DNA from: Legionellaceae bacterium
Lineage (GTDB): Bacteria; Pseudomonadota; Gammaproteobacteria; Legionellales; Legionellaceae
DNA: 50,388 nt
Reading direction: 5' to 3'
Assembly: GCA_947474165.1 (NCBI GenBank)
Contig: CANJHO010000006.1
Location: 1-50,388 of the forward strand
Position numbers and translations under genes: made by a program
Shown here: one piece after another, positions 18,327 to 27,685 of the stretch
Position numbering within the stretch: position 1 is the stretch's first letter
Layout: every line of letters starts with the position of its first letter
Notes under the pieces: model-generated
Databases searched by the model: none
What the model saw: only the letters and a program-made list of their open reading frames with translations
Told to the model about the DNA's origin: nothing

Positions 18327-19832
18327 CTATTCGTGCGTTGGCATAGAAAAGGCACTGTCAATGCCATTCAGTGAAGTGACAGGCCATTTGCTCGTGATGG
18401 TTTTGAGTCGGGTGTAAAAATGAATACTCTCCAATCCATGCATGGGGGTATCGCCGAATGCAGAACGTTTCCACCCGCCGAAGGGATGGTTCACAACAGG
18501 GACAGGGATGGGTACATTAATGCCCACCATGCCAACCAGCACGCGTTCGCTATATTCACGTGCAGTAAAGCCATCCCGTGTGAAAATGGCAGTTCCATTA
18601 CCATACTGATGATGATTGACGAGGGTTAAAGCCGCTTCAAAATTTTGAACCCGCATGATCACCAGAACGGGGCCAAACAGTTCATTTTTGTAAATCGACA
18701 TGGTGTCTTTCACATGGTCAAATAATGATGGCCCTATAAAATAGCCTTGCGGGTGCTTGGGGTGCTTGAATGGACGGCCGTCTATCAATAATGAAGCGCC
18801 CTCAGCAACCCCTTTTTCAATGGCCGCTATCACCCGTTCTCGGTGCATCGCACTGATTAATGGCCCCATATCACAGCCTTCGACATCACCGGCATCAATT
18901 TTAATGGCATTTATCATGGGGGTAAGTTGCTTTAAGAGTGTTTCAGCTGTTGATTCTCCAACGGCGACAACCACAGAAAGGGCCATGCAGCGCTCACCAG
19001 CTGAGCCAAAAGCTGCCCCCACAATGGCATTGGCCGTTTGTGCCATGTCTGCATCGGGCATAACCACACAGTGATTTTTCGCACCTCCAAACGTATGCGC
19101 ACGTTTACCACGGGCCGTGGCAGTCGTATAAATGGCTTCAGCAACCGGGGTTGACGCAACGGCGGTAAAGGCGATGATATCAGGATGAGCGAGCAATTGT
19201 TCGACAGTGGTTTTGTCACCATGAATACAATTTGCGACGCCCGCTGGAAGGCCTGCCTCACTCAGTAACTCTAATAAACGAATGGGTGCAGAAGGATCTT
19301 GTTCTGAGGGTTTGAGAATAAAGGTATTTCCACTGGCAATGGCCGGGATGATCATCCATAGGGGGACCATGATTGGGAAGTTGAAGGGCGATACGCCTGC
19401 GCAAACGCCTAAGGGTTGGCGAAGGGTGGTGCAATCCATTTGGGCGGATACATTGGCAGAAAAAGTACCTTGTAATTGAGTCACTAGACCACAATGGAAT
19501 TCGACCAATTCAATGGCACGCGCGATGGATCCTTTTGCATCGTCAAGGGTTTTACCTTGTTCTCGCGTCACAATCCGTGCCAAATCAAGTTGGTATTTTT
19601 CTAATAAGTCACGAAACTTAAATAAAACACGCGATCGCTTAACGGGGGCTGTTTGTGACCATGAATGATAGGCGTTTTTAGCGGTTGTAACCGCGAGGTC
19701 GCAGGTCTTTGAACTTGCAAAATAGACCTGTCCGATAGCCTCACCATGGGCCGGATTATAAATAACATGAGGGTTGGTTGTTATTTCGGTAACCCCCTTC
19801 CCTGCAATGTAATGTGAAACTGTATAGACCAT
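18327..19832 (-). CDS. mmsA: Methylmalonate-semialdehyde dehydrogenase (CoA-acylating)
   Basis: 501 residues. Aldehyde dehydrogenase fold: GVSPFNFPIMVPLWM, NAD-site KPSEQDP, catalytic Cys282 in FGSAGERCMALS. The GERCMA motif and VGINVPIPVPV near the C-terminus are specific to MmsA. It converts methylmalonate semialdehyde to propionyl-CoA. Acting with MmsB it completes the lower valine pathway. The segment FTAVASTPVAEAIY differs slightly from the usual FVGSTPVAxxIY. Confidence 0.92.
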   Translation of the reverse strand: MVYTVSHYIAGKGVTEITTNPHVIYNPAHGEAIGQVYFASSKTCDLAVTTAKNAYHSWSQTAPVKRSRVLFKFRDLLEKYQLDLARIVTREQGKTLDDAKGSIARAIELVEFHCGLVTQLQGTFSANVSAQMDCTTLRQPLGVCAGVSPFNFPIMVPLWMIIPAIASGNTFILKPSEQDPSAPIRLLELLSEAGLPAGVANCIHGDKTTVEQLLAHPDIIAFTAVASTPVAEAIYTTATARGKRAHTFGGAKNHCVVMPDADMAQTANAIVGAAFGSAGERCMALSVVVAVGESTAETLLKQLTPMINAIKIDAGDVEGCDMGPLISAMHRERVIAAIEKGVAEGASLLIDGRPFKHPKHPQGYFIGPSLFDHVKDTMSIYKNELFGPVLVIMRVQNFEAALTLVNHHQYGNGTAIFTRDGFTAREYSERVLVGMVGINVPIPVPVVNHPFGGWKRSAFGDTPMHGLESIHFYTRLKTITSKWPVTSLNGIDSAFSMPTHE

Positions 19833-19845
19833 GATTAAATTCCTT

Positions 19846-20028
19846 TTATTCAGCGAAAGTGGCCAGGGTCACCTGGTATTGGCGATTATCCCCCTTTGCC
19901 TGTGAACCCCGTGCTTCGATGATTTCAATACGAACGTAATCGCCAGCCCGATGGAGCGCATCTTGAATGGCTTCCTTGATTCCGGTGGTTGAATACCCAG
20001 TCACATCCATTGTTTTTATTTCAGGCAT
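19846..20028 (-). CDS. Dodecin-family flavin-binding protein
   Basis: 60 residues from the ATG at 20028, preceded by AAAGGA. The layout is that of dodecins: a short strand, TGYSTTGIKEAIQDALHRAGD helix, strand with IEIIEARGSQ, and a final QYQVTLATFAE strand. The conserved Arg-Gly after the second strand and the QV near the end match. Dodecins form hollow dodecamers that store riboflavin/FMN or CoA. The gene is between dapB and mmsA on the same strand. Confidence 0.75.
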   Translation of the reverse strand: MPEIKTMDVTGYSTTGIKEAIQDALHRAGDYVRIEIIEARGSQAKGDNRQYQVTLATFAE

Positions 20029-20053
20029 ATTTTTCAGTCCTTTAAACGTATTA

Positions 20054-20791
20054 TTATAGATCCAGGAGATGTTCCAAGCCATAATAAAGCGTATTGATTT
20101 GTTGTACACGTTCAGAAGCAAGAATAATACCTGGCATAAATGAGGCGCGGTCGATGCTATTATGGGTGATGGTGAGGGTTTCACCCAGGCTTCCAAAGAT
20201 AACCTGTTGGCATGCCAAGACGCCCGGTAGCCTAAGTGAGTGGATGTTCACCTGCTGATAGGAGGCCCCCCTTGCACCGGGAACTAATTCTTTGAGTGGT
20301 AATTCATTTTTTTTCTGCTTTCTTGCTGTGTTGATCATTTCTGCCGTTTTTAAGGCAGTGCCGGATGGGGCGTCTAATTTTTGCTGATGGTGTGTTTCAA
20401 CAATTTCGACCTCAGGTAAAAAATTTGCAGCAGTTGCAGCGAATTGCATCATGAGGACCGCACCAATTGAGAAATTCGGTGCAATAATGCCCCCTAATTT
20501 TTTTTCAGAGCACAATTGTTGTAGGGTTTGAATTTGTTCAGGGAGCAAGCCACTCGCACCGATCACGGGATGGGCGTTGCTGTTGATAATGGTTAAACTA
20601 TTCTTAAAAACACAATCAGCACGAGTGAGCTCAATGACAATTTGGGCCTTGGTCATTGCAATGGTGTGTTGCAAATCGTCGAGACGTCCTAGGCGTGCAA
20701 CCAATTGAAAATCGGGGTGGTTTTCAATTGCCTTGCAAGCTAAAATGCCCATTTTGCCTTCGGCACCATTCACAATAACGCGGGTTTGCAT
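20054..20791 (-). CDS. dapB: 4-hydroxy-tetrahydrodipicolinate reductase
   Basis: 245 residues from the ATG at 20791, which follows GGAGACTGT; ten further upstream residues are possible but less likely. Nucleotide-binding GAEGKMG at the N-terminus and the signature ETHHQQKLDAPSGTALKTAE with the catalytic His-His and Lys. It reduces the dihydrodipicolinate intermediate in lysine and diaminopimelate synthesis and so feeds peptidoglycan. It is followed by the dodecin gene. Confidence 0.93.
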   Translation of the reverse strand: MQTRVIVNGAEGKMGILACKAIENHPDFQLVARLGRLDDLQHTIAMTKAQIVIELTRADCVFKNSLTIINSNAHPVIGASGLLPEQIQTLQQLCSEKKLGGIIAPNFSIGAVLMMQFAATAANFLPEVEIVETHHQQKLDAPSGTALKTAEMINTARKQKKNELPLKELVPGARGASYQQVNIHSLRLPGVLACQQVIFGSLGETLTITHNSIDRASFMPGIILASERVQQINTLYYGLEHLLDL

Positions 20792-20843
20792 ACAGTCTCC
20801 GAAGGTTGAGGGCGTGTTCAAACGATTATCTTACTCGCGAACC

Positions 20844-21059
20844 TTAGGGCTCTGGATTTTCAAATTGCATTGATTTGTCGATGGTGCCATGAACCGTTCG
20901 CCAGGCCCAAATGGCTGCAGGAATCCAACCTATCACGGTTGCCTGTAAAACTATCGTGATCAATGCACCGCCAAAATTTTTATAGATTAGCATGACGATC
21001 CAGGGAAGAAATATTGCTAAAAGGGACATAAAAAAATGTCGTTCTTTATGTTTTTTCAT
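20844..21059 (-). CDS. YqaE/Pmp3-family small membrane protein
   Basis: 71 residues with two transmembrane segments (about 9-25 and 30-52). Pmp3-like features: LLAIFLPWIVMLIYKNFGGALI followed by GWIPAAIWAWRTV. Family members sit in the inner membrane and are often induced by stress. The tail is short and acidic (FENPEP). It lies 53 bp upstream of dapB on the same strand. Confidence 0.75.
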   Translation of the reverse strand: MKKHKERHFFMSLLAIFLPWIVMLIYKNFGGALITIVLQATVIGWIPAAIWAWRTVHGTIDKSMQFENPEP

Positions 21060-21220
21060 TATTTGATAGTCCTTTAAATGATAATGTATGTTAAGGATCG
21101 GGCCAAAAATAGTAAGTTATCCCTGGGCCGATCTTAAGTATATACCCTAGTTAGGATGACTTGCAAAAAGGCGTTTAATGCTGTACATTGCATGCTCATT
21201 TTCAAGCATCAGCTATCCAC

Positions 21221-21238
21221 TATACTGTACGCAGTATA
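21221..21238 (+). promoter_or_regulatory. Palindrome TATACTGTACGCAGTATA overlapping the proQ promoter
   Basis: Seven-base arms (TATACTG/CAGTATA) flank TACG. TATACT can serve as -10, with a weak TTTTCA -35 16 bp upstream (21199-21204). The dyad resembles the perfect palindrome at 8783-8800, so both may bind the same regulator. Confidence 0.4.
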
Positions 21239-21256
21239 TTAATCAAGGGCCATTTC

Positions 21257-21916
21257 ATGAGAAAACAGGCGCTGCATCCGCGCACGGAAATTATTAATAA
21301 GCTGCAAAAATTAGAAGCCAAAAAATCGCGCAATGAAGCCTTAAGCTGGCTTGCTGCATCGTTTCCGCTTGCTTTTGATACCAGTGTGTCAATACACCCT
21401 TTAAAATTGGGAATCATGATGGACATTTTGGCCCATGAAGAGAAGGCCAAATTGGCAGGCATTTCCAAAAGTAAGTTGCGAGAGGCGGTCGTGTTATTTA
21501 CTCGCCGTATCGACTATTTGACGTGTCTTAAAGCACGTGAGATGCGGGTTGATTTAGAGGGCCATCCGATCGCCCCTGTCAGTGAGGAAGAGGCCAGTCA
21601 CGCAGCACTTAAAATTAAAAAGCGTGTTGAAAAGAGTGCTAAGAATGCGAGAAAGACGATTCTCAGTCCGGCTAAAAAAAATAACCATACAGAATTTAGC
21701 CGCCCCCAACCGGTCGTGCAAGAACAAGGGAACGCCCCCTATTATCCTGAGCGACCACCTGCATTTAGTGCACAAAACACTGGCGAATCTAACGCTCGTC
21801 ATGCGGCTGTGAAGGTCACGCATAAATCAACTCGTACGTATGATCCGGATGCTGTTGCTCGTTTGAAGGCCAAGCTGGGCTTATCCCGCAGTAAAATTGA
21901 GGTGGGCCAAGATTAG
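21257..21916 (+). CDS. proQ: ProQ/FinO-domain RNA chaperone
   Basis: 219 residues from the ATG at 21257. The FinO/ProQ domain occupies about residues 8-120: WLAASFPLAFDTSVSIHPLKLGI and the later SKSKLREAVVLFTRRIDYLTCL are the classic strand/helix signature with the RNA-binding basic face. The C-terminal ~100 residues are basic and low in complexity, with a possible short motif at the very end (YDPDAVARLKAKLGL). In Legionella the comparable protein RocC controls competence with an sRNA; whether this is the orthologue cannot be told from sequence alone. Confidence 0.88.
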   Translation: MRKQALHPRTEIINKLQKLEAKKSRNEALSWLAASFPLAFDTSVSIHPLKLGIMMDILAHEEKAKLAGISKSKLREAVVLFTRRIDYLTCLKAREMRVDLEGHPIAPVSEEEASHAALKIKKRVEKSAKNARKTILSPAKKNNHTEFSRPQPVVQEQGNAPYYPERPPAFSAQNTGESNARHAAVKVTHKSTRTYDPDAVARLKAKLGLSRSKIEVGQD

Positions 21917-21955
21917 GTGTTGTGGTTTTTAGTTTCGTAATGGCTCATTCCTTCG

Positions 21956-21991
21956 GGTAGGGGGTCATGACATGGGCCATGTCCCCCTACC
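21956..21991. terminator. Bidirectional hairpin between proQ and pgk
   Basis: GGTAGGGGG (21956-21964) pairs exactly with CCCCCTACC (21983-21991). Part of the loop (ATGG/CCAT) can also pair. It lies between two convergent genes. U-tracts are short, so its efficiency is uncertain. Confidence 0.6.
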
Positions 21992-22004
21992 TTTGGTCGA
22001 GAAG

Positions 22005-23189
22005 TTAGGTGTTTTTGTTAGCCCGTTCCATTAGTACGCTCACAGCGGGCAAGGTTTTGCCTTCTAAATACTCAAGAAAAGCGCCGCCGCCGGTGGAGAT
22101 ATAGGATATTTGATCGGTTAAATCATATTGATCAATTGCTGCCAAGGTATCGCCGCCCCCCGCAATTGTAAAAGCATCACTGTTGGCAATGGCGATGGCG
22201 ATAGCCCGTGTGCCATAAGAAAATTGTGGAAATTCAAATACTCCCACAGGTCCATTCCAAATAATTGTTTTTGCATTGTGTAACAGATCAATATAGCGGG
22301 CGATGGTTTCAGGACCGATATCCATGATCATGTCATCATTGGCGACATTGCTCAACGATTTATTGTAGGCAGGGCAGCTATCACTAAATGATTTACCCAC
22401 AACGACATCAGAGGGCAGCGGTAAGAGACAGCCTGCTTCCCCAGCAAGCTCTAATATGGATCGGGCCTCATCGAGGCGGTCATTTTCGCACAATGACAGA
22501 CCAATTTCATGATGCTGAGCTTTTAAGAAGGTATTGGCAATTCCCCCGCCAGGGATCAGCACATCAACTTTTTGGACCATTTGTTTTAGCAAGGATAATT
22601 TTGAGGAAATTTTTGCCCCACCCACGATGGCAACAATGGGTTTTTCTGGATTTTTGAATACGCGCTGTAAGGCATCAAGCTCACGCAATAGCAAGGGGCC
22701 TGCAGCGACAATGGGGGCGAATTGGGCAACGCCGCACGTTGAGGCATGGGCGCGATGGGCTGTGCCAAACGCATCCATAATAAAGACGTCACATAATTGA
22801 GCCAGCTGCTTTGCAAGTGCTTCGCTATTGCTCGTTTCACCCATATTGAAACGGACATTTTCACAGATCACTAATTCACCGGGTTTGACCTCGACGCCAT
22901 TTAGATAATCACTGACAAAATGCACTGGATAATTGAGGTTCTCAGCCAGGTAGTCGGCAATGGGCTGCAGTGAATAGCGGCTATCAAATTTGCCTTCTTC
23001 CGGTCGACCGAGGTGGGATAAAACGGTGACGGCAGCGCCTTTTTCCAATGCTGTACGTAAGGTTGGCAAAGCGGCCTGCAGGCGCTGGTCGCTGGTAATG
23101 ATGCCATCAATGATCGGTACATTGAGGTCCTCTCGAATTAAAACTCGTTTATGATACAGATCAATATCGCTCATTTTTGTAAGGTTCAT
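22005..23189 (-). CDS. pgk: Phosphoglycerate kinase
   Basis: 394 residues, the family length. [15 protein letters not shown] at the N-terminus, [10 protein letters not shown], the Arg/Asn-rich phosphoglycerate site (ENVRFNMGE), [12 protein letters not shown], and ATP-site residues in WNGPVGVFE and GGGDT. It makes ATP in lower glycolysis. Nine bp after gap on the same strand. Confidence 0.96.
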   Translation of the reverse strand: MNLTKMSDIDLYHKRVLIREDLNVPIIDGIITSDQRLQAALPTLRTALEKGAAVTVLSHLGRPEEGKFDSRYSLQPIADYLAENLNYPVHFVSDYLNGVEVKPGELVICENVRFNMGETSNSEALAKQLAQLCDVFIMDAFGTAHRAHASTCGVAQFAPIVAAGPLLLRELDALQRVFKNPEKPIVAIVGGAKISSKLSLLKQMVQKVDVLIPGGGIANTFLKAQHHEIGLSLCENDRLDEARSILELAGEAGCLLPLPSDVVVGKSFSDSCPAYNKSLSNVANDDMIMDIGPETIARYIDLLHNAKTIIWNGPVGVFEFPQFSYGTRAIAIAIANSDAFTIAGGGDTLAAIDQYDLTDQISYISTGGGAFLEYLEGKTLPAVSVLMERANKNT

Positions 23190-23198
23190 GGTTTTTCC

Positions 23199-24203
23199 TT
23201 AAGAATTTCCCTTCGCGTTCATCATGTGGTGTGCCGTATCAAGCATTCGGTTAGAGAATCCCCATTCATTATCATACCAGGCGACAATTTTAACCAGCTG
23301 GCCTTGCACTTTAGTTTGTGTGGTATCAAAAATTGCAGAGGCTTTGTTGTGGTTAAAATCAATGGATACCAGGGGCTCATCATTAATTTTTAAGACATCA
23401 CTTTGGGCTTTTCGCATAATGGTGTTAACTTCATCTACCGTTGTAGGGCGTTTTGCAATGAAGGTAAAATCAATGACGGAAACATTCAATGTTGGAACAC
23501 GCATCGCAAACCCATCTAATTTTCCAACCAAATCAGGTAAGACCAAGCCCAGTGCGCTGGCAGCACCAGTTTTGGTCGGTATAATGGATTGGGTGGCGGA
23601 TCGCGCACGATGCAGATCCGTGTGGTTACCATCCAGCAGCATTTGATCTTTCGTATAGGCATGAATTGTATTTAACAAGCCATTTTCAATGCCGAGGGCT
23701 TCATGGAGTGGTTTCACTACTGGGGCCAAGCAGTTGGTTGTGCAAGAGGCATTAGAAACGATCTGAAAATGATCCATTAAGCTGTCATGATTGACGCCAT
23801 AAACAATGGTTGCATCACAATCCTTACCAGGGGCTGAAATTAACACTTTTTTTGCCCCTGCTGTGATATGCTGCATGGCTTCATCCCGGTGTGTAAAACG
23901 GCCAGTACACTCAAAAACTAAATCAATGTCCAAAGCCGCCCAGGGTAGGTTGCTGGGGTTACGTTCAGCAATGATGAGGATCGGGTGGTTGTCTATGAGA
24001 AGATGCTCCTCTTCAACAAGGACTTCGTGTTGAAAGCGGCCGTGAGTCGAGTCATAACGCGTCAAGTGGGCTGTTGTATCAATGCCAGATAGATCATTGA
24101 TAGCGACCACATTAAATTCATGTTGACGATTGTATTCAAAAATTGAACGTAAAATGCAGCGCCCTATGCGCCCATAGCCATTTATTGCAACACGTATAGC
24201 CAT
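23199..24203 (-). CDS. gap: Glyceraldehyde-3-phosphate dehydrogenase
   Basis: 334 residues. NAD-binding INGYGRIGR, catalytic Cys154 in [12 protein letters not shown], and the [13 protein letters not shown]-terminal motif. RBS GGAGAAG before the ATG. It forms the tkt-gap-pgk cluster common in gammaproteobacteria; pyk and fba, which often follow, are not here. Confidence 0.96.
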   Translation of the reverse strand: MAIRVAINGYGRIGRCILRSIFEYNRQHEFNVVAINDLSGIDTTAHLTRYDSTHGRFQHEVLVEEEHLLIDNHPILIIAERNPSNLPWAALDIDLVFECTGRFTHRDEAMQHITAGAKKVLISAPGKDCDATIVYGVNHDSLMDHFQIVSNASCTTNCLAPVVKPLHEALGIENGLLNTIHAYTKDQMLLDGNHTDLHRARSATQSIIPTKTGAASALGLVLPDLVGKLDGFAMRVPTLNVSVIDFTFIAKRPTTVDEVNTIMRKAQSDVLKINDEPLVSIDFNHNKASAIFDTTQTKVQGQLVKIVAWYDNEWGFSNRMLDTAHHMMNAKGNS

Positions 24204-24220
24204 ACTACTTCTCCGAATTA

Positions 24221-26233
24221 CTAGAATAATGCTTGAATAGCCTCGACTGTTTTTTCAACAGTGATGCCTAAATAATGATACACATCCGCTGCCGGTGCTG
24301 ATGCACCAAAACGGTCGATGCCGATAACGGTCCCATCTAAACCCACGAAACGATACCAATAGTTGCTTGATGCCGCTTCAATGGCAATACGCTTTCGCAC
24401 ATTTTTTGGTAATACCTCTTCTTGATAAGCAGCAGGCTGACTTAAAAAACGTTCAGCACAAGGCATTGAAACAACACGAATATTGAAGCCTTGTGTTTTC
24501 ACTGCATTGGCCGCCGCTACCGCAAGGTGCACTTCAGACCCAGTCGCTATCAAAATGATGTCAGGTGGAAGGTCTGAATCTTGTAAAATGTAGCCGCCTT
24601 GTTTGATGAGCGCACAAGAAGTGGCGGAATGGCTTAAGGCAGGCAAATTTTGTCGTGAGAGCAACAGGCTAGAGGGGCCTGTATGTTGTTCAATGGCTTG
24701 TTGCCAGGCCACGGCAGTTTCCGTCAGGCACGCTGGCCGCCAAACATGCATGTTGGGGGTCATGCGCAACATCGCGGCGTGTTCGATGGGTTGGTGTGTG
24801 GGACCATCTTCACCCAGGCCGATGGAATCATGCGTATAGACAAAAATGACCCTTTTTTTCATTAGGGCCGCTAGGCGCAAGGCGTTACGAGCATAATCTG
24901 CGAAGACCAAGAAGGTGCCACCATAGGGAATGAATCCACCGTGGAGCGCGAGCCCATTCATGATGGCTGACATGCCAAATTCACGTACGCCATAATGAAG
25001 ATAATTTCCTTTGAAATCATCCCGTGTAATCGCGCTGGTGCCAGACCAATCCGTATTGTTTGAGCCGGTTAAGTCAGCCGATCCACCTAATAATTCAGGC
25101 ATGATGGGCGCATAGGCTTCTATACATTGCTGAGATGCTTTTCGAGTGGCGATGGCTTTGGTATTTTGTCTACACTGCTCAATAAACTGCGTTGAAAGCG
25201 TAGACCAAGAATCGGGTAAGTCGCCATTGATGCGTCGCAAAAATTCAAGGTACTCGTCTGCGTGTTGTTGTTGGTAATCATGACAACGTTGAAGCCAGCA
25301 TTGCTCATCGTGCTGCCCTTGTTCCTCATGGTTCCAGGCGGCGTAAATAGCGTCTGGAATAACAAAGGGGGGGTAAGGCCAATTGAATCGTTGACGAATA
25401 TTTTGAATGTCCTCAGGGCCTAGGGGTGCACCATGCGCTTTTTCAGTATTAGCAACGGCTGAACCATAGCCAATGATGGTTTTACAAAGGATTAGCGAAG
25501 GTTTTTTTGTTTCATTGCGCGCATTGACAATGGCCTTTTCAATGGCCGTCATATCATGCCCATCAATGGCCTCAATCACCTGCCAATGATAGGCTCTAAA
25601 TCGCTCGGCGGTATCGTCAGTGAACCAGGTTTCAACTTGGCCATCGATAGATATCCCATTATCATCATAAAAGACAATTAATTTTCCAAGTTCAAGGGTG
25701 CCTGCCAATGAGCAGACTTCATGAGAAATGCCTTCCATTAGGCAACCATCTCCAACAAAAGCATAGGTAAAATGATCCACCAGGGTTTCATTAGGATGAT
25801 TAAATTGCGCGGCCAATGTTTTTTCAGCAATGGCCATGCCCACGGCGTTCGCAAGGCCTTGACCTAAAGGTCCTGTGGTTGTTTCCACACCGGGTGTTTC
25901 TCCTATTTCAGGGTGTCCTGGCGTTTTTGAATGCAATTGACGAAAATTTTTTAAATCATGGGTGGTGAGAGAATAGCCTGTTAAATGCAAGAGTGAATAA
26001 AGAAGCATAGAACCATGCCCATTAGACAAGACAAACCGATCCCGATTAAACCAAAGGGGGTTTTTAGGATTATGTTTCATAAATTTTTGCCATAAAACAG
26101 TGGCAATGTCGGCCATTCCCAGTGGCATGCCGGGGTGTCCTGATTGGGCTTGTTCCACTGCATCAATGCTTAGAAACCGAATGGCGTCGGCCAATACTTG
26201 GGGAAAATTCATGGCGTTACTTTGGGTTGTCAT
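24221..26233 (-). CDS. tkt: Transketolase
   Basis: 670 residues. Thiamine diphosphate motif [18 protein letters not shown] ending in NNGIS-like DDNGISIDG, substrate His residues in SGHPGMPLG and GHGSMLLY, and the C-terminal TGSEVHLAV and [10 protein letters not shown]. It transfers C2 units in the non-oxidative pentose phosphate pathway. The ATG at 26233 lacks a good ribosome site. [13 protein letters not shown] from 26212 would align better with the usual N-terminus, so the start is unsure by seven residues. Confidence 0.95.
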   Translation of the reverse strand: MTTQSNAMNFPQVLADAIRFLSIDAVEQAQSGHPGMPLGMADIATVLWQKFMKHNPKNPLWFNRDRFVLSNGHGSMLLYSLLHLTGYSLTTHDLKNFRQLHSKTPGHPEIGETPGVETTTGPLGQGLANAVGMAIAEKTLAAQFNHPNETLVDHFTYAFVGDGCLMEGISHEVCSLAGTLELGKLIVFYDDNGISIDGQVETWFTDDTAERFRAYHWQVIEAIDGHDMTAIEKAIVNARNETKKPSLILCKTIIGYGSAVANTEKAHGAPLGPEDIQNIRQRFNWPYPPFVIPDAIYAAWNHEEQGQHDEQCWLQRCHDYQQQHADEYLEFLRRINGDLPDSWSTLSTQFIEQCRQNTKAIATRKASQQCIEAYAPIMPELLGGSADLTGSNNTDWSGTSAITRDDFKGNYLHYGVREFGMSAIMNGLALHGGFIPYGGTFLVFADYARNALRLAALMKKRVIFVYTHDSIGLGEDGPTHQPIEHAAMLRMTPNMHVWRPACLTETAVAWQQAIEQHTGPSSLLLSRQNLPALSHSATSCALIKQGGYILQDSDLPPDIILIATGSEVHLAVAAANAVKTQGFNIRVVSMPCAERFLSQPAAYQEEVLPKNVRKRIAIEAASSNYWYRFVGLDGTVIGIDRFGASAPAADVYHYLGITVEKTVEAIQALF

Positions 26234-26372
26234 AGGGGCGACTATTGTCGCTCAGAAGCGTAAGTTCGGCAAGTTTGTTGGGATGATTAAAACAAGCACA
26301 ATTGAGAAAAATTTTACTTTCTGTCTATTTTATGGGATGATTAGTCAGTTTAACTGAACTGTATCCTAAAGT

Positions 26373-27611
26373 ATGTTAGCAATTTTGCGGCAATTACAGT
26401 CTTATCAAATCAATCCTCCCCTTAATTATAATGAGGGACAACTGGATTGGTTCACCGTTCAACATTCTGTCAACATAGCCAGTCTTATCGAAGATCACAA
26501 ATGGTTGGCTGTCCAGTATAGTACACATTGTGCATTGCTCATGAAAGATTTATCCCGTGATGCGGATGTAGCCGAGCAAATTCGAGCCGCTTTGATGATG
26601 TCGGCTTTGCTTGAGCATATTTATGCGTGTTATTTGTATGAAACCGATGGAATAAACCTCATGCATCGCCACCAACATGTCTATCGCCAATTGTTGGTTG
26701 ATAGACAAATCTTACCGGAATTTATGTTGGGTTCACCCACGCTTAAATTATCATTCAGTAAAGTAGTTCATGATCTCTTCACTACGGCGAATCGACAGCG
26801 GCTTTGCACTGTTCGAGTGAGGCGATTATTGATAATGATAATGCCCTTCGCCAGTGAATTGGATGTGTATTGTTCCTGGGTGGGTTGGATGGAGCAATTG
26901 ACCGGCCCTGCAGTGGTTTATTTGGCATGGTTTACCCTGTTTCCGCGTTTATTAAAAAATGTTTTGTTGATACTGAAGCACCTTATCCCCCATTCTTGGA
27001 TGACGCCTGAAGAATATGAATTGGGATGGACGAGCCGATTGATAGCGCAAGTTGAATTGCATTGGTTTGAATTAGCGAATGATATGGCGACTGTTTCTGT
27101 AGGCTTGCTCAATTGTTTTGTATTAACAGGGGCTTTGAATATATATTTGGGGTTTTCTTTATTTGTTTTTGATGTGGCTTTGGCGTCATTGCGGGCTTAT
27201 ATTGACATTCGTTATTTGAAAAAATTAGAAGCTCAATATTTAGCGCTGCCAGAGAACAGTGAGATTGATATCCGCTATATTGAACAGTTAAAAGAACGCA
27301 TTCATTACGAAGAAAGTCGTTTAGCGCTTATGGTAGAAACCACCTGTTGGTTACTTTTGGCGGCTACTTTTTCAATACCTATTATCGCAGTTCATCCGAT
27401 ATTACCTTTGATAGGTGCCATCATTGCTGTGTTGGCGACAATTAATAACATACGCAAGTCCCAAGCCATTGAGTTGCAAAAACCAAATGATACGGTTCAA
27501 TATAAATCAAGGCCAGAAACGAATCGTTATGCATTGTTTCAGCCGGAAGTGAATGGGAGTGCCGCTTTAAATCATGAAAAGTCTCAGCTCAATGGCAATG
27601 GAGTCCACTGA
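26373..27611 (+). CDS. Orphan membrane-associated protein
   Basis: 412 residues, not recognised. The first ~235 residues are mainly helical and soluble. Two hydrophobic regions follow, at about 240-275 and 322-360, separated by a charged hairpin with IDIRYLKKLEAQY and IDIRYIEQLKERI, an internal near-repeat. The C-terminal ~50 residues are hydrophilic. A soluble N-terminal half followed by a hydrophobic hairpin is an architecture seen in many Legionellales effectors and inner-membrane proteins, but no motif fixes a role. It is divergent from tkt. Confidence 0.6.
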   Translation: MLAILRQLQSYQINPPLNYNEGQLDWFTVQHSVNIASLIEDHKWLAVQYSTHCALLMKDLSRDADVAEQIRAALMMSALLEHIYACYLYETDGINLMHRHQHVYRQLLVDRQILPEFMLGSPTLKLSFSKVVHDLFTTANRQRLCTVRVRRLLIMIMPFASELDVYCSWVGWMEQLTGPAVVYLAWFTLFPRLLKNVLLILKHLIPHSWMTPEEYELGWTSRLIAQVELHWFELANDMATVSVGLLNCFVLTGALNIYLGFSLFVFDVALASLRAYIDIRYLKKLEAQYLALPENSEIDIRYIEQLKERIHYEESRLALMVETTCWLLLAATFSIPIIAVHPILPLIGAIIAVLATINNIRKSQAIELQKPNDTVQYKSRPETNRYALFQPEVNGSAALNHEKSQLNGNGVH

Positions 27612-27685
27612 GGTATTTGTTATTTTATTTTTAATTTAAACAAGGTAAAGTAAATTCCAGGTGATCTAGGACGGAGCGCTTTGTA

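Noticed and set aside
20029..20196. Longer start for the dodecin gene
   Set aside because: It would run into the dapB coding region; the 60-residue form from 20028 has a good ribosome site and the family length.
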